A stretch of 64,000 nt of DNA, taken from NCBI GenBank assembly GCA_012932865.1, contig SAXG01000009.1:1101163-1165162 (forward strand), read 5' to 3'. Source of the stretch: Amylostereum areolatum. Taxonomy: Eukaryota > Basidiomycota > Agaricomycetes > Russulales > Stereaceae. Shown here one piece after another: positions 24,177 through 35,528 of this stretch. Made by a program: the position numbers and the translations under genes. Position 1 is the first letter of the stretch, and every line of letters starts with the position of its first letter. The notes below the pieces were generated by a model. It had not been told where the DNA came from. It saw nothing but the letters and a program-made list of their open reading frames with translations, and made no database searches.

Positions 24177-25821
24177 ATGAAGCTTTCCTCTTCTTTTGTT
24201 GCCCTCTCTGCCATCTTCGGCTCTATCTTCGCCTCCGCGGCCCCAGTCCGCTCTCGCCAAGCAAACCTCGCGCCGTCCTTCAACTCCGGGTGCGGCTTAC
24301 TGTGAGCTTCCCCTCTGTCCTTGTTCCTCGCCATTCCTCGCTTATCTTTCACCTACAGTCATCTCCAACGAGCCAACCGGCAACTTTCGTCGTTTCTGCG
24401 GATATCGGAACCGACGGCCAGTTGGTATGTTTCTCGTCTTCCCTTGCCCCTGCGCATACCTTAACCGTCTCCTCCAGTCCCTGGCCCGCGCGTTTGCGAC
24501 CAATGGTCCGTGGACAACACGGTAACGATGGAAAGAATGGATCAGACCCTCTGTTCTCCCAAGGTTCAGTCAAGGCGAATGTCGCCGCGGGTCTCGTCGC
24601 CGGCCGTAAACGTAAGCTCCGTCCGATTCAAGCGGCATACCGTCCAATCCTGACGCATACACCCTCAGCCTGGCTCCAATTCCGTCTCTCTGTTCAAGAT
24701 CGACCCGAACACGCCCTCCATGCTCACCGCGTTTGGTTCTCCGATGTCGACCGGCGGCGAGTTCCCCATGTCTTTGGCCTTCAACCAGGACGGCTCCATG
24801 CTCTGCGTCCTCAACGGCGGTGCCATCAACGGGGTCAAGTCCGTTTTCCTTCTTACTTTGCCTTGGATCTTTTCGCTGACGCATCGTCATCACAGATGCT
24901 TCACCATGGATCAGACCCTGGGTCCTCGTGCCGTCCGCCAACACCTGGCGCCCCCTGGGTCTCAACCAGACGACCCCACCCACCGGTCCTGCTGGCAGCG
25001 CGTCGCACATCATCTTCACCGAGGACCAGAAGAACGTCATCGTTGCCGTCAAGGGCAACGCCGACTTGGGCATGGGTGGTTTCCTCGCAGCGTGGGATGT
25101 CATGCCCGATGCCAGCCTCTCAAGCAACTTTACCCGCATGGCACTCCCGGCAGGCGGCAACATCCCCTTCTCTCTCGGCGTCATCCCCGGCAAGAATTCC
25201 CTCCTGGTCACTGACGCCGCCGTTGGCATCGATGTCGTCGATACCGCCGCCGGATTGGCTGCCGCGTCCACCAGCAACAGGTCCACGACTCTTCCTGTTC
25301 CCGGACAGACCGCGATCTGCTGGAACGCCTTCAGCCGCTCGACCGGGAACTTTTACGTGACGGACATCGCCACCTCCCTCGTCACCGAAGTGAACGTGGA
25401 CGACAACCTGAAGCCCACCATGGTTAAGGTCTGTGGTCGTTCGCCCCCGTTCCGGTTGATGCTGACCGTTCTACGCAGCAATACCCCACTCAGCCGAATG
25501 CTGCAACTCTTGATCTTGATGTCGCCTCCGTCGGCGGGAAGGAGTAAGCAAACCGTCTATTCTTAGCTCGCTCCATCTCATGATACCTTCTCAGCTACCT
25601 CTACGTCTTGATGCCGAACGTGACCTCCGTCGAAGTAATGTCTTTGAACGCGCCTGGAAATGCGACCACCATCCAGACTTTGGCCTTGACCGCCCCTGCA
25701 AGCATGCAAAACCTCTCCATCAGTACGTCCCGTCTGTCGCTTATCACCACCCCCTCCGTCTAACAGATTTGCAGGTGCGCAATTCCTCCAGGGTATGACC
25801 GTCTACGTCAAGCCCCAGTGA
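24177..25821 (+). CDS. Secreted beta-propeller protein B (paralog of A and C)
   Basis: The signal peptide is MKLSSSFVALSAIFGSIFASA. The propeller body includes ISNEPTGNFVVSADIGTDGQ, LFSQGSVKANVAAGLVA, NPGSNSVSLFKIDPNTPSML, GGEFPMSLAFNQDGSMLCVL, GLNQTTPPTGPAGSASHIIF, EDQKNVIVAVKGNADLGMGG, TAICWNAFSRSTGNFYVTD and the end QFLQGMTVYVKPQ. Intron positions largely match A. Five one-base insertions interrupt the first half: near 24291, 24386, 24509, 24602 and 24925. After each, homology to A and C resumes without loss of residues, and the second half from about 24928 reads cleanly. The insertions look like consensus errors rather than decay. The family and its substrate uncertainty are as for A. Confidence 0.83.
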
Positions 25822-26869
25822 TTTCCCCAACTCGCGTCTCATCGCGCCGGGACAGTCCTGGGCGACGGTCCGTTCCACGCACTTCTTCTACGCATAGATT
25901 GGTTTTCTTTGCACTATCATTATTACTTTCACGGTCTCGGCTTCGTTCTCTGATATTGTATCGTTATCTTCACGCTGTAATGGAATATCCTGATTCTCTT
26001 TTTTCTTTTCGTTTCGTCGGATTCCACGTTAGAGTTCTGCGCGTTGACGTGTTTGATTCCGCTGCAGGCCGGCACAAATCTCAGAGGACGTGCGCAGACG
26101 CATCGCCGAGGACGATGCACGCCCGTGGCACAGCATATCCTGTCACGTCCTCGCAGCCACACAGTATGCATATGCCGGCGTCGTGATGGTCATCGTTATT
26201 GATGGAACCCCGAATTCATAATTGCCGGCGTGTTTGACAAAATTGTCATACGCGGAGCACTGCCCCACGTAGGAGCTCCTTGTTTTGCATCCACGCTTCG
26301 ATCTACTCATTGCAGGCCCCTCGCGCCGGGCATCGGTATGCAAGTTTCGTATCCTGCGAGTGCGCTAGGCTAACCTAGGCTAATTTTCAGGTTGAACGTT
26401 TGCGTTCAGGCCAGTGGTGTGAACTCTCAGAGCCGCTGCGAAGACCTGGACCAAATTATAAACCTGTCCCATGAGTCCGCGTCTGCCATCAGCGCAGACG
26501 CATCTCCGAACGTCTTCAGACAAAGCTCCTCGCGTTCCGGGCAGCGCCACCAAGGCACCCGTTGGCTGCCAAGCACTGCATCAACGCATCTGGCCTCGCT
26601 GACACTTGCAACGAGTCCTTGATGGCGAGTGTCCGGCGGTTTATGTATCTCGCCAAGCGGTATATAAGGCGTCCGTTCGACATGCCCGATCTCTTCGTAC
26701 CCAGGTGGGCCCCCCTCTTCCTCTTTCTTTACTTTATACTTCAGAGCTGCGCTCTGCTCGGATCCGGCATCCTCTCTTTCACTTTCGACTTCACCGCCGG
26801 CCGGTCTTTATTTTCCAACACCACTCATTCTTTTCACGTTCACGTTCACCGATTCCTCACGTCGACATC
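25822..26869. other. Intergenic region between propellers B and C
   Basis: About 1.05 kb holding the B terminator region and the C promoter. A TATA box lies at 26661-26667. No other gene is supported. Confidence 0.55.
26661..26667 (+). promoter_or_regulatory. TATA box of propeller C
   Basis: TATATAAGG, 203 bases before the ATG at 26870, with pyrimidine-rich sequence between. The CCTCCC that follows the TATA box in A and B is not conserved here. Confidence 0.55.
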
Positions 26870-28491
26870 ATGAAGTTCTCCTCTGCTTTCGTCGCGTTCG
26901 TCACCCTCGCCGGCACCTTGGTCTCGGGCCTTCCGCTTCGTATGCGCCAGGAGACCGTGGCTCTGCAAGCTTCATTCACTTCCGGATCTATCTACTGTGC
27001 GCGTCGCTCTGACTGCCCCGCGGTGCATCTAAACTCACACATGAGATCTGTTTCAGTCCTCTCGAACGAACCCTCAGGCAATTACGTAGTGTCTGCGGAC
27101 ATCGGCTCAGATGGACGTCTGGTAAGGCAGCTGCGAGCTGTGTACGTACGATATATCGACTGATCTTCGTATTTATGTAGGCTATCTCGCGCGCTGTCGC
27201 AACCAACGGCCGGGGATCCCATGGCCTCAGCGAAACAGACGGGCCTGACGCTGTTTACTCCCAAGGCGTCATCCGGGCCAGCGTCGCCGCTGGACTGGTG
27301 GCGACCGTCAACGTGAGCATATCTCCTGCGCTATCCGACGAGCGCCTTGCTGACACGGCCTTGCACAGCCCGGATCCAACTCGGTCTCGCTCTTCAAGGT
27401 CGATCCCACCACTCCGTCGCTCTTGACCGAGTTCGGCATGCCGATCTCGAGCGGGGGGGAGTTCCCCGTCTCGGTCGCGTTCAACGACGCCGGCGATATG
27501 CTTTGCGTTCTCAACGCGGGCGCCATGGATGGCGTTCAGTGCGTTCCGCCCCCTTCGCACTCTACAGATCCGGTGACTTACTTCTACTCATCGCTCAGAT
27601 GTTTCACGATGGATGCCGACCTTGGCCTCGTAGTCCATGTCCTAACACCCGTCGTCCGATCGGCATGGGCCAAACGACGCCCCCCGCCGGCCCTTTGCGT
27701 ACCGCGTCTCAGGTCGTCTTCTCCGAGGACCAGCAGAGCCTCATCGTCGCCGTCAAGGGTAACCCCGACCAGAACGTCAGCGGGCTACCTCGCCTCCTGG
27801 GACATCTCCCCCTCCGGCCTCTCAAAGGACTTCACGCGCATCGAGCTCCCCGCGGGCGCGGGCGCGCCCTTCTCGCTGACCGCGATCCCAGGCAAGAACG
27901 CGTGGCTGAGCGCGGACCCCGTCGTTGGCGTTGACATCTTCGACTTTTCCAACGGGCCCGCGGGCGTGGCGACGAGCAACAAGACGTCGACCGTACCTAT
28001 CCAGCCGAGCAATGCAACAGTGCTGGAGCGCGTACAGCCCGAAGATGGACCGCTACTACATCACGGACGTCGTCACGGACCTGGTCACCTGAGGTTTCTG
28101 TCGACGACAACCTCGCGGGCTCGGTGGTGAACCAATATCCCGATGGGCAACAACTCGGCGACGCTCGATCTCCAAGTCGCGTCCGTCGGCGACAAAGAGT
28201 ACGTCGCTATTCTCGTTTGTTGCTCAACGCGGTCAGCTGACCGTTCGTTCTATCAGCTTCCTCTACGTCTTGATGCCCAACGTTACCGCTGTTCAGGTCA
28301 TGTCCGTGGATGGTCCTGGCCAGCTTAGCAGTCCTCCAGACGATGGATATCTCTGGTCCAGCTGCCGCGATCAACCTTCCTATCAGTGAGTGCCAAAGAC
28401 CTGCGTCGCGCTTTCACATGTAACCGACCGTCGCCTGCCTCTAGACGCTTCGAACCTTATCGGCATGTCCGTCTATGTCAAGCCACAATAA
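26870..28491 (+). CDS. Secreted beta-propeller protein C (paralog of A and B)
   Basis: The signal peptide is MKFSSAFVAFVTLAGTLVSG. The body includes LSNEPSGNYVVSADIGSDGR, DAVYSQGVIRASVAAGLVAT, NPGSNSVSLFKVDPTTPSLL, GGEFPVSVAFNDAGDMLCVL, TTPPAGPLRTASQVVFSEDQ, SLTAIPGKNAWLSADPVVGV and the end LIGMSVYVKPQ. About seven one-base insertions break the frame: two near 27631-27635, then near 27784, 28020, 28090, 28148 and 28334. Between them codons, glycosylation sites and splice signals are preserved. One intron present in A and B before the QYP block is absent here, where the frame runs straight from VVN to QYPDG. The gene is either heavily affected by consensus insertions or recently decaying; the insertion-only pattern favours the former. 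Confidence 0.78.
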
Positions 28492-28833
28492 ACGTTGGAC
28501 GAGGTTACCGATATGGCGTTCTTTGGCCACACGCATTACAGGAGGAGCTCTCCGGGCGACGATGCGTTTTCCGTTATAGAAGTTTCGCACTTGACGAATC
28601 GCATCGTATATCACTGTGTTTTCCTTGCATGATACCCCCGGACCCTGCACGTACTTCTGTTCATGGATGCTGTATTTTTGGATGTCATTTGTCAACACGG
28701 ATTTCGTTTGCTTTCTCTAGAAGAGGACACGAGGTGTGGCCAGCCGTTGTACGTATACACCGCGGGCACCTAAGAAGGCGTACGGTGATGCGAGTCGAAG
28801 GGATACATTTTGATTACTGCTCGACACCCCTCT
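28492..28833. other. Convergent spacer, propeller C / SQT1
   Basis: About 340 bases of 3' regions of two convergent genes. Nothing else was seen. Confidence 0.5.
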
Positions 28834-30304
28834 TTATTCTGTACCAAACACCAAGCACACGCCATCATCCCCCGCGCTGAGGACGATCTCGCCGGCCAAA
28901 CCAAGGGCGGCGCCGAGGATAGGACCTTGGTGACCCTTGTGTTCCCGGATGAGTGCGCCCGTGCGTACATCCCATGTCCGCAATGACTTATCGGCCGACG
29001 CTGACACGAGGATATGTGGTTTTGTCGGATGTACATGCAAGCTGGTCACAGAGTCCTATAACATTGGTCAGCCCTCAGCCGTCGTCGAAATACCTGCAAA
29101 ACTACTCGCCTCATGCGCCAGAGTCAAGCGCACGCGATTGGTGTTGAGATCCCACACGCACGCCTTTCCATCTGTTGCACCTGTGACGACCGTCCCGGCG
29201 CCGGCGCTCGAGGAGCCAGCAGCTAAGGGTGACGAACACGGCGGCCTCGACGCTTTGTCCCTCCTCGTGGCTACCGAGCGCGGTGATGACCTCAGCCTTT
29301 GGTGAGACTGACAACGCGCACGCCACCAGCTGCGCCCCCGACGACGGCAAGGGTCGAGGAAGGGTTGATGGCGAGAGAGGTGACGCCGTCCAAGTTGAAG
29401 CGTGCATCTTCTGCGGTGAGCTTGAAAATTGGCGATGACTGGCGAGGATCCCAGTAAATAAGGGTGTTGTCGCCGCACGCAGTGACGATGCGCTTCCCTG
29501 AGGATGACCTTACTATAGGCTAGGATAAGGAAAACGAAAGACATACCATCGGGCGTGAATTCTCCGCAATGTACGGGCCCGGTGTGTCCTGAGAAGACTT
29601 GCATGACATTTCCGGACGGTACTGAATAAAAGGGCGAGATGAGCAACCAGGTAGACGGAGATTTCACCTTGGACGTACATTGCCAAAGCCACACGGTGCT
29701 GTCATTCGATCCGGCGAGCAATACAGAGCCCTTGGGATGCCATCGTATCCACTGTCCTTCCATAAGCATCTGAACGCGTAAAAACCGGAATACAACGCAC
29801 CATAACCTCGTCTGGCCCTTGCAGATCAGGTCAGAAACTCCCATGTTTTATAGTCGGCTGTTCCATGACGTTTCCAAACGCGCACTCGACCGTCCATCCC
29901 GCCAGTAGCGACCATCTCCCCGTCCGAGCTGAACCCGACAGCGGCGACGCTGTCGGTGTGCCCAGTCAGTTTCACGATGACTTCCCCGGACATGATGTCC
30001 CAGATGTAGCCAAGATCATCTTCGCCCCCAGACGCGGCGAATGGGGGCGGTGGGGTGGGCTGCGACGGCGAAGACGGATTTACGGTGCTCGGGGAAGTGT
30101 TGTATCGAATTGTCTTCCCACACGATGTCGCCTTGATCAGGGATGTGAGCCCTCCGGAAGGTCCCCCAGCTCGTCTCCATCCTCGTCGTCCATGGGTTGG
30201 TCATCGTCGTCTGGTACTTCTGCGTAAACATCGTCGGCCGCGATGTACTCTTCCTGGATCTCTTCGTCGGCATCGCCCTGTGTCGGTTCATGCGTGGGTG
30301 CCAT
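28834..30304 (-). CDS. SQT1: WD40 ribosome-assembly chaperone Sqt1 (AAMP-like)
   Basis: Dedicated chaperone of ribosomal protein uL16 (Rpl10) in yeast; the human relative is AAMP. The acidic N-terminus (MAPTHEPTQGDADEEIQEEY) is typical. WD repeats include GHTDSVAAVGFSSDGEMVAT, VRVWKRHGTADYKTWEFLTD then LQGPDEVMWIRWHPKGSVLL, STVWLWQLPSGNVMQVFSGH, RIVTACGDNTLIYWDPRQS, VVTGATDGKACVWDLNTNRV and ILVSASADKSLRTWDVRTGA. It ends GDDGVCLVFGTE. Five one-base insertions break the frame: near 30139, 30042, 29828, 29300 and 29221. At least four introns are present. The joint before DSVTSLHVHP is unclear and may contain another insertion. The start ATG at 30304 opens the only acidic N-terminus. Confidence 0.87.
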
Positions 30305-32002
30305 GATTGCAGTGTGGGGAAGGGATTGTAATGTCGTCCAAGCCGCGGGGGGAGTGCTTTTATGTGGGAGGGAGGGTGTGCTGAGTAACAAGGAGGGCAA
30401 TGACCAAGTCCGAGTTGATGAGGAATTTTTGAAAACTTGATCTTATCAGTAAAACGTCACAGTGATTCGAATTCCCGCAAGCGAGCGCGGTGCTTATGAC
30501 TCCTTGAGTCTCCACATTCACCGACATGGTGCACGCACCGCGACCTACATACACCATTCCACTATTCCTAAGGAATACTCGTTTCGAGCTCGTTTGGATG
30601 CTGTTTCAGTCGATCATCTAACGTAGATCACGCAGATCAAGTCGAGTCACGTGACGAGGGCTCTCTTGACCTCTAACCACCACCATCACTTGGGATTGGG
30701 GACCCCAAGTGGGTGCGTGGGAGGCCTGGGGAGGCGAGAACCTGGCTTGCCAGGCTCGTCAAAGTCGGCAGCCCTCCGCCGCAAGCCAGCGACGTATGCG
30801 AACGTCGTTGTACCCGCAGAACCGAGGCCGTCGACGTGGACGACGGCCCACCCTCCTACCCACCCCGGTTTCCCCCGCTGAGTTCTTGAGGCCCAGCAAT
30901 GTCTGGCTCCCTCTCCTCTATGCGCCAGCGCTGCGAGGCGGCAGTGTGCCTGCAGCTGTCGTCGACGCCCGCTGGTATGGGGTCCGGTTCTTCATGGGGC
31001 TTTGCCCCCTTCACCGCGCGGCCCCCGCGTGCGGTTCTCCCAACGCGCCGTCTCTTGCCACTCGAGTTTGACGCATCCCTTCCTTTCAACGACCCTTCCA
31101 TCCTTCTGTCCGACTCTGTTCTACCATACTTTCCGTTCACCTGTACCCTTCGGGGAGCCGCATTTAGTCTTAGGTACTTGACGCGCGGGATATAAATGTA
31201 TTCAAAAAAAAAAAAAAAAAAAAAAAAAAGTCGAGTCACGTGATGAACATCGGACGCGACGCGACTGACGCGTCGTCCAGAGCTTGAGGCATGGAGAGGA
31301 CGGCATGACAGCAACGTGGACAGGAGAGGGATGCTGTAGATATGGAAAGCTAGTAGGAATGGTGCCAGAAACGTGTACCGGAACGATGGGACCGCAATCG
31401 TGAAGAGCATGAATGAATACCACAAGGAGGCGATTCGGCCAGAAGACAGACTACAGTTGTGCAGCCTGTGCTTGAATATCCCGGAAGGGGAGCTCTGGAG
31501 GATCTGATACCTAACTATACACATTGCCTGACCAAACTGTTAAACATAATCATGCGCAAGCTAGACGGAAAACGCACTGAATGCCGACTTCGTTCTAGAA
31601 GACCGTGAGACTGCATGAGAACACCGTGGCACTCCACGAACCTCCAGACCTCCGTAGATCTCCCGTGTCTCCGCTGGACGAGTGGCCAAGACCAAGCCTT
31701 TTAGATGGTAGATGCGTATCTTCACCGTAAGCACCAGTCATCACTGGCTTGTTCAGCACCGCCTCTAATGCCACCTGGCGGAACGGTCGGTTTCAGATTG
31801 CACGGTGTGTCATCCTGGCTAACCAGCCCGGCGTTGGGACGAAGACCGATCCCGATGAGAAAGTCAAAAGATGACTTCGTGGAAGAAAACCGCGGACACG
31901 TATGTCCAGCGCCACGCACCTGACAAAGCCACGTCGCGTCTCAAAAGCTTCGCGTCAGACTCACCGCTTCCCATCACCACCACCACCTCCCTAATTATAT
32001 TC
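30305..32002. other. Intergenic region with retroposon
   Basis: About 1.7 kb between SQT1 (-) and the PDI gene (+). It contains the poly(A)-tailed insertion at 30655-31229. The rest shows no supported gene. Confidence 0.6.
30639..31243 (+). mobile_element. Poly(A)-tailed retroposon with target-site duplication
   Basis: A 14-16 base direct repeat, AAGTCGAGTCACGTGA, occurs at 30639-30654 and again at 31228-31243 directly after a run of 26 A at 31204-31229. The roughly 550-base body between them is GC-rich and ends GATATAAATGTATTC before the A run. Identical flanking repeats plus a 3' poly(A) are the signature of target-primed reverse transcription: a SINE, a 5'-truncated LINE, or a retrocopied transcript. 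No reverse transcriptase frame and no clear RNA polymerase III A/B boxes were seen. The intact repeat and unbroken A run suggest a recent insertion. Confidence 0.82.
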
Positions 32003-33671
32003 ATGAAGCTCGCGGTCTCCTTTTTCTCGCTCACGCTCTTCGCTGGCGCATTTGCGTCTAACGTATTGGAACTTGACCCCGGACAACTTTGACAGCGTCA
32101 TCGGTCAGGGCAAGCCTGGTCTCGTCGAGTTGTGAGTAACTCGTTCATACATTCATGAGTAACTACTAAAGTGCGTGTACTCAGCTTTGCGCCCTGGTGG
32201 TATGTTTCTCGCTTCTAGTCTGGATTGAAGATGTCTGAATGTGATGGATTGGTGTAACAGCGGTCACTGTAAAGTGCGTGCTTCAAGCAGTTGACATATG
32301 TGCACTAATTGACCAATCCTTACTATAGAACCTCGCGCCGACATACGAGCAACTCGCCGACTCCTTTGCCCACGCAAAGAGCAAGGTCGTCATCGCCAAA
32401 GTTGACGCGGATGGTGCGGGCAAGCCGCTGGGCTCCAAGTATGGTGTCACTGGTTTCCCTAGTGCGTACTTCCTTCGCCGTGCGGCCATTTACGAAGGAT
32501 AGGGACTGATTTCGCATTCAGCATTGAAATGGTTCAATGCGGAGGGTGAGGCTGAACCATATGAGGGCGGACGCGACCTTGACTCGCTCGTGAACTTGTG
32601 CGTGTTGCCGCTCCTTTCTGCCTTTGTTGCCTTCACCAACACAAGATTTCTAGTATTACCTCGAAGTCTGGTGTGAAGTCAAACATCAAGCCCCCGCCAC
32701 CACCTTCCACGCTCATCTTGGACAGCCACACCTTCGACGAAGTCGTCTATGTTCGTACTACCTCCCTTCCCTCGTACTCTAGCTAACGTACTCCGCAGAA
32801 CAAGGACCACGACACGCTCGTTACCTTCACTGTGCGCCCAATCATGCATTTCGCCTTCGCGTGTCTAATGTCCCAGACAGGCTCCTTGGTGTGGTCACTG
32901 CAAGAAGCTTAAGCCGATTTACGAAGAAGTGGCGAAGACGTTCCTTCCCGAGTCCAAAGTCCGTTTCTCAACTCGCCATCTTTATACCACTCTAACGTTG
33001 TCACACAGTGCGTCGTCGCTAACATCGATGCCGACGCCGAGGCCAACCGCCCCATTGGTATGAAGTACGGCATCCAGTCTTTCCCCACCATCCGCTTCTT
33101 CCCCAAGGGCGACGAAGAGGGTGAGAAATACGAAGGCCCGCGTACGAAGGAAGCTTTCGTCGCTTTCCTCAACGAGAAGTGCGGTACTCACCGCGCTGTT
33201 GACGGTGGTCTCAACGATGAGGTGAATTGATTATTCCCATTGTTTTTATTTTGGGTATCGTGTTAAGGATGTTGATGCAGGCTGGTCGTGTACCGGACCT
33301 CGACACGCTTGCAAGCAAGTTCTTCGTCGCGACGGGTGCCGCGCGTGACGCATTGTTCAAGGAGGCATCCGTGCTCGCCGCTGAGGCTGGATCGAGCGCA
33401 AAGCACTACCTGCGCGTGATGGAGAAGGTTGTGAACGGCACCGAGGACTACGTGGAGAAGGAGACTAAGCGGTGCGTTTTCTTTCTTGGTCTCATCCACC
33501 GTGCTCATGTGCCGTGATCTTCATAGCTTGGCTTCCATCCTCAAGAAGCGCACGCTTTCGGACGCGAAGCTCGACGAGATCAAAACGAAGGCGAACATTC
33601 TTGCCGCGTTCGCGGAGAAGAAGGCTGAGGAGGTTGAGGATAAGATTGAACGCGCCACAGAGGAGCTCTGA
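32003..33671 (+). CDS. Protein disulfide isomerase, two thioredoxin domains plus ERp29c (ERp38 type)
   Basis: ER oxidoreductase that forms and isomerises disulfides in secreted proteins. The signal peptide is MKLAVSFFSLTLFAGAFAS. Domain a has FAPWCGHCKNLAPTYEQLA and cis-Pro GFPTLKWF. Domain a' has TAPWCGHCKKLKPIYEEVA and SFPTIRFFPKGDE. Both active sites are CGHC. A helical ERp29-like C-terminal domain follows (RVPDLDTLASKFFVATGAAR to EDKIERATEEL). No KDEL/HDEL signal is present, as in several fungal ERp38 proteins. About eleven introns break the gene, and the first CGHC is split across very small exons. One extra G near 32075 must be dropped (LEL then TPDNFDSVIGQGKP). Otherwise the frame is clean. 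Confidence 0.93.
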
Positions 33672-34149
33672 GCGATTGTGTGTCTAGTTTCTGGACGGAT
33701 AGAGAGCCTATACTTATGTATCCATGATGAACTGATGGGCTGCGTCACGGTCGGATGGATATTAACCAGCGCAGGAATCCGGCCATGTCTTTTTGGACTG
33801 TGACCGGTGACCGGTGAGGGTCTGCGATCCGAAAGCAGAAGTCAGACGTGCAGGGGATCGGTAGCTCACCAAGGACCGTACGAATCAATCAAACAGTGAG
33901 CACTTGTCGGGACTCGGGGCCCCTAAGGCTATAGACAATGGACATCCACGTTGCCCTAGTACGCCCTGTCTTCTATCGGTGGTCACACGCACCCGAGCCG
34001 ACAGCTAGCAGGCTCCTGAGCTCGGGGGAGGAGCGCACCCTTCCACCTCGTCGAAAAAGGGATAATCGCGCCTACTTACTTACGCCCCAGAACGACTGTC
34101 TTCTAAGTTCTGGTTAGGTCAGCCACGGAGACTAGCCTACTCCCGGCCC
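33672..34149. other. Spacer with dispersed repeat copy 2
   Basis: About 480 bases; the right end carries the dispersed repeat at 34087-34134. A short duplicated GTGACCGGTGACCGGTGAGG tract lies near 33800. No gene was seen. Confidence 0.5.
34087..34134 (+). repeat. Dispersed repeat, copy 2
   Basis: CCAGAACGACTGTCTTCT, a short variable gap, then TTAGGTCAGCCACGGAGACT. It matches copy 3 closely over both blocks. It lies immediately upstream of the phosphatase-fold gene in the same orientation. Confidence 0.7.
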
Positions 34150-35308
34150 ATGGCACGGCACAAGTTCACCTGGAGAAGGGATGAGACTACATATCTTTAT
34201 TTATTCGATCAACCAGCTGAGCCACTCGGCCGGTCATCCCTCCGCACGCCACACCTTACCGCCCATAGAGCAACGCCGCTCGTCTTTGACCCGACCACAC
34301 ATCCCGGAGCATACTCCAAATTTCGAGATTCAGAGAACGTTCCTCACCACATCCGTCGTCTTATACCAAATAAAAAAGGATCGGGGATGGCGACAAAAAA
34401 CACCCTTCGCCCGTACAAATTCATGCCCGATATCGGCCAATGGTTCGGGGTCTCCCGCACCCCCTACAGGCAGATCCCAGAGGTACCCTACGTATGGGGC
34501 GAGCTCCCAAGGAGACTCAAGCTCTGCACCTGGAACGTAGCGGACGACGCGCCACACCCGAACCCGCGCACACGGCTCGCCCGCGTCCTGGCCCACCTCG
34601 CGTCCACGATCGACGCCACGGAGCCGTGCGTGATCGCGCTGCAGGACGTCCATGTATCCGCGTTCGGGACGCTGCTCGCGAGTCGGTGGGTGCGCGCGTA
34701 CTTCCTGGTGGTCCCCGCCCGTCCCACCGAGTGGCCAGCGGGGTCGGACGTGGGCCCGGTCACGTTGATGTCCGCGAGGATCCCGTTGGCGAGCGCGCAG
34801 ATGCTTGTGTTTGGGCGGAGTGCGGAGCGGCGGTGCGCGCTGCTGGTGGATATCCTTATCGAAGGAGCGAGGACGCGCCGGCGCACAGACATTGCGGATT
34901 GCGAATGCGCGACTGGAGGGACGCGTCGAAGGTTTCGCCGCGCGGAAGGCTCAGATGGGTATCTTGGCGGCGGAGGTCCGGGGGACGGGTGCATGGGCTG
35001 TGGGAGGAATCATATGCGGGAGTATGAACCCATTTGCGCACGCGGATGGGGGGCTGGCGCGGGAGAATGGACTGATAGATGCATGGGAGAAAGACTGGGA
35101 TGTTGGACGGGGGTGCGAGGCGGACGGAGAAGGGTATACGTGGAACGGAGACGAAACGATGTATCCTGGACGTGTGGACAAGGTGCTCTTCACGGACAGT
35201 AACGTGTACGCTGTGCGGAAGGTGCGGAGAATAGGTGTTGGGCTGGATGAGAACGGTCATTGTGGGCTGGAGGTGCGGGTGAGGGTGCGGGATTGGGACC
35301 GAGAATGA
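34150..35308 (+). CDS. Degenerate endonuclease/exonuclease/phosphatase-fold protein
   Basis: EEP-superfamily order is recognisable: LKLCTWNV, then CVIALQDVHVSAFGTLL (usual LQEV), then LRIANARLEGR (usual T/N-x-HLE), then IICGSMNPFAHADGG (usual GDFN), then PGRVDKVLFT, then NGHCGLEVRVRV (usual SDHxG). Several metal and acid-base residues are changed: the LQEV Glu to Asp, GD to GS and SD to NG. The protein may therefore be inactive or use altered chemistry. The ATG at 34150 is in frame, but ATG 34387 (MATKNTLRPYKFMPD) is a more likely start, since the 80 intervening codons have unremarkable content. A one-base frame change is needed near 34870-34885, between ILIEG and LRIAN. No intron is obvious. 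The family resemblance is to the TDP2-like group; the exact family is uncertain. Confidence 0.65.
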
Positions 35309-35528
35309 GAACATAGTCGCAGGAGGTGCATGCCCTCATAATTACTGCCTCAGATCACCTTGCATGCTACTTGGGCGGGGCCGGATTATCCAGAGATGTG
35401 TATACTTCATATAGTGCAAAATCTCTGATGTTACAGTCATTTGTTAAAGCGCACAGAGTACAAGTACAAGAAACATAGCTGGGGGTATGTCCTACTAGGA
35501 TATATCGAATCGTACAATTTTCTTCGAT

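Noticed and set aside
24177..28491. Calling propellers B and C pseudogenes
   Set aside because: All breaks are one-base insertions with intact homology between them; no in-frame stops, deletions or lost splice sites were found beyond these.
30856..31524. Minus-strand 222-codon frame with a long Phe run
   Set aside because: The Phe run is the complement of the retroposon poly(A) tail, and the frame crosses the insertion boundary. It is an artefact.
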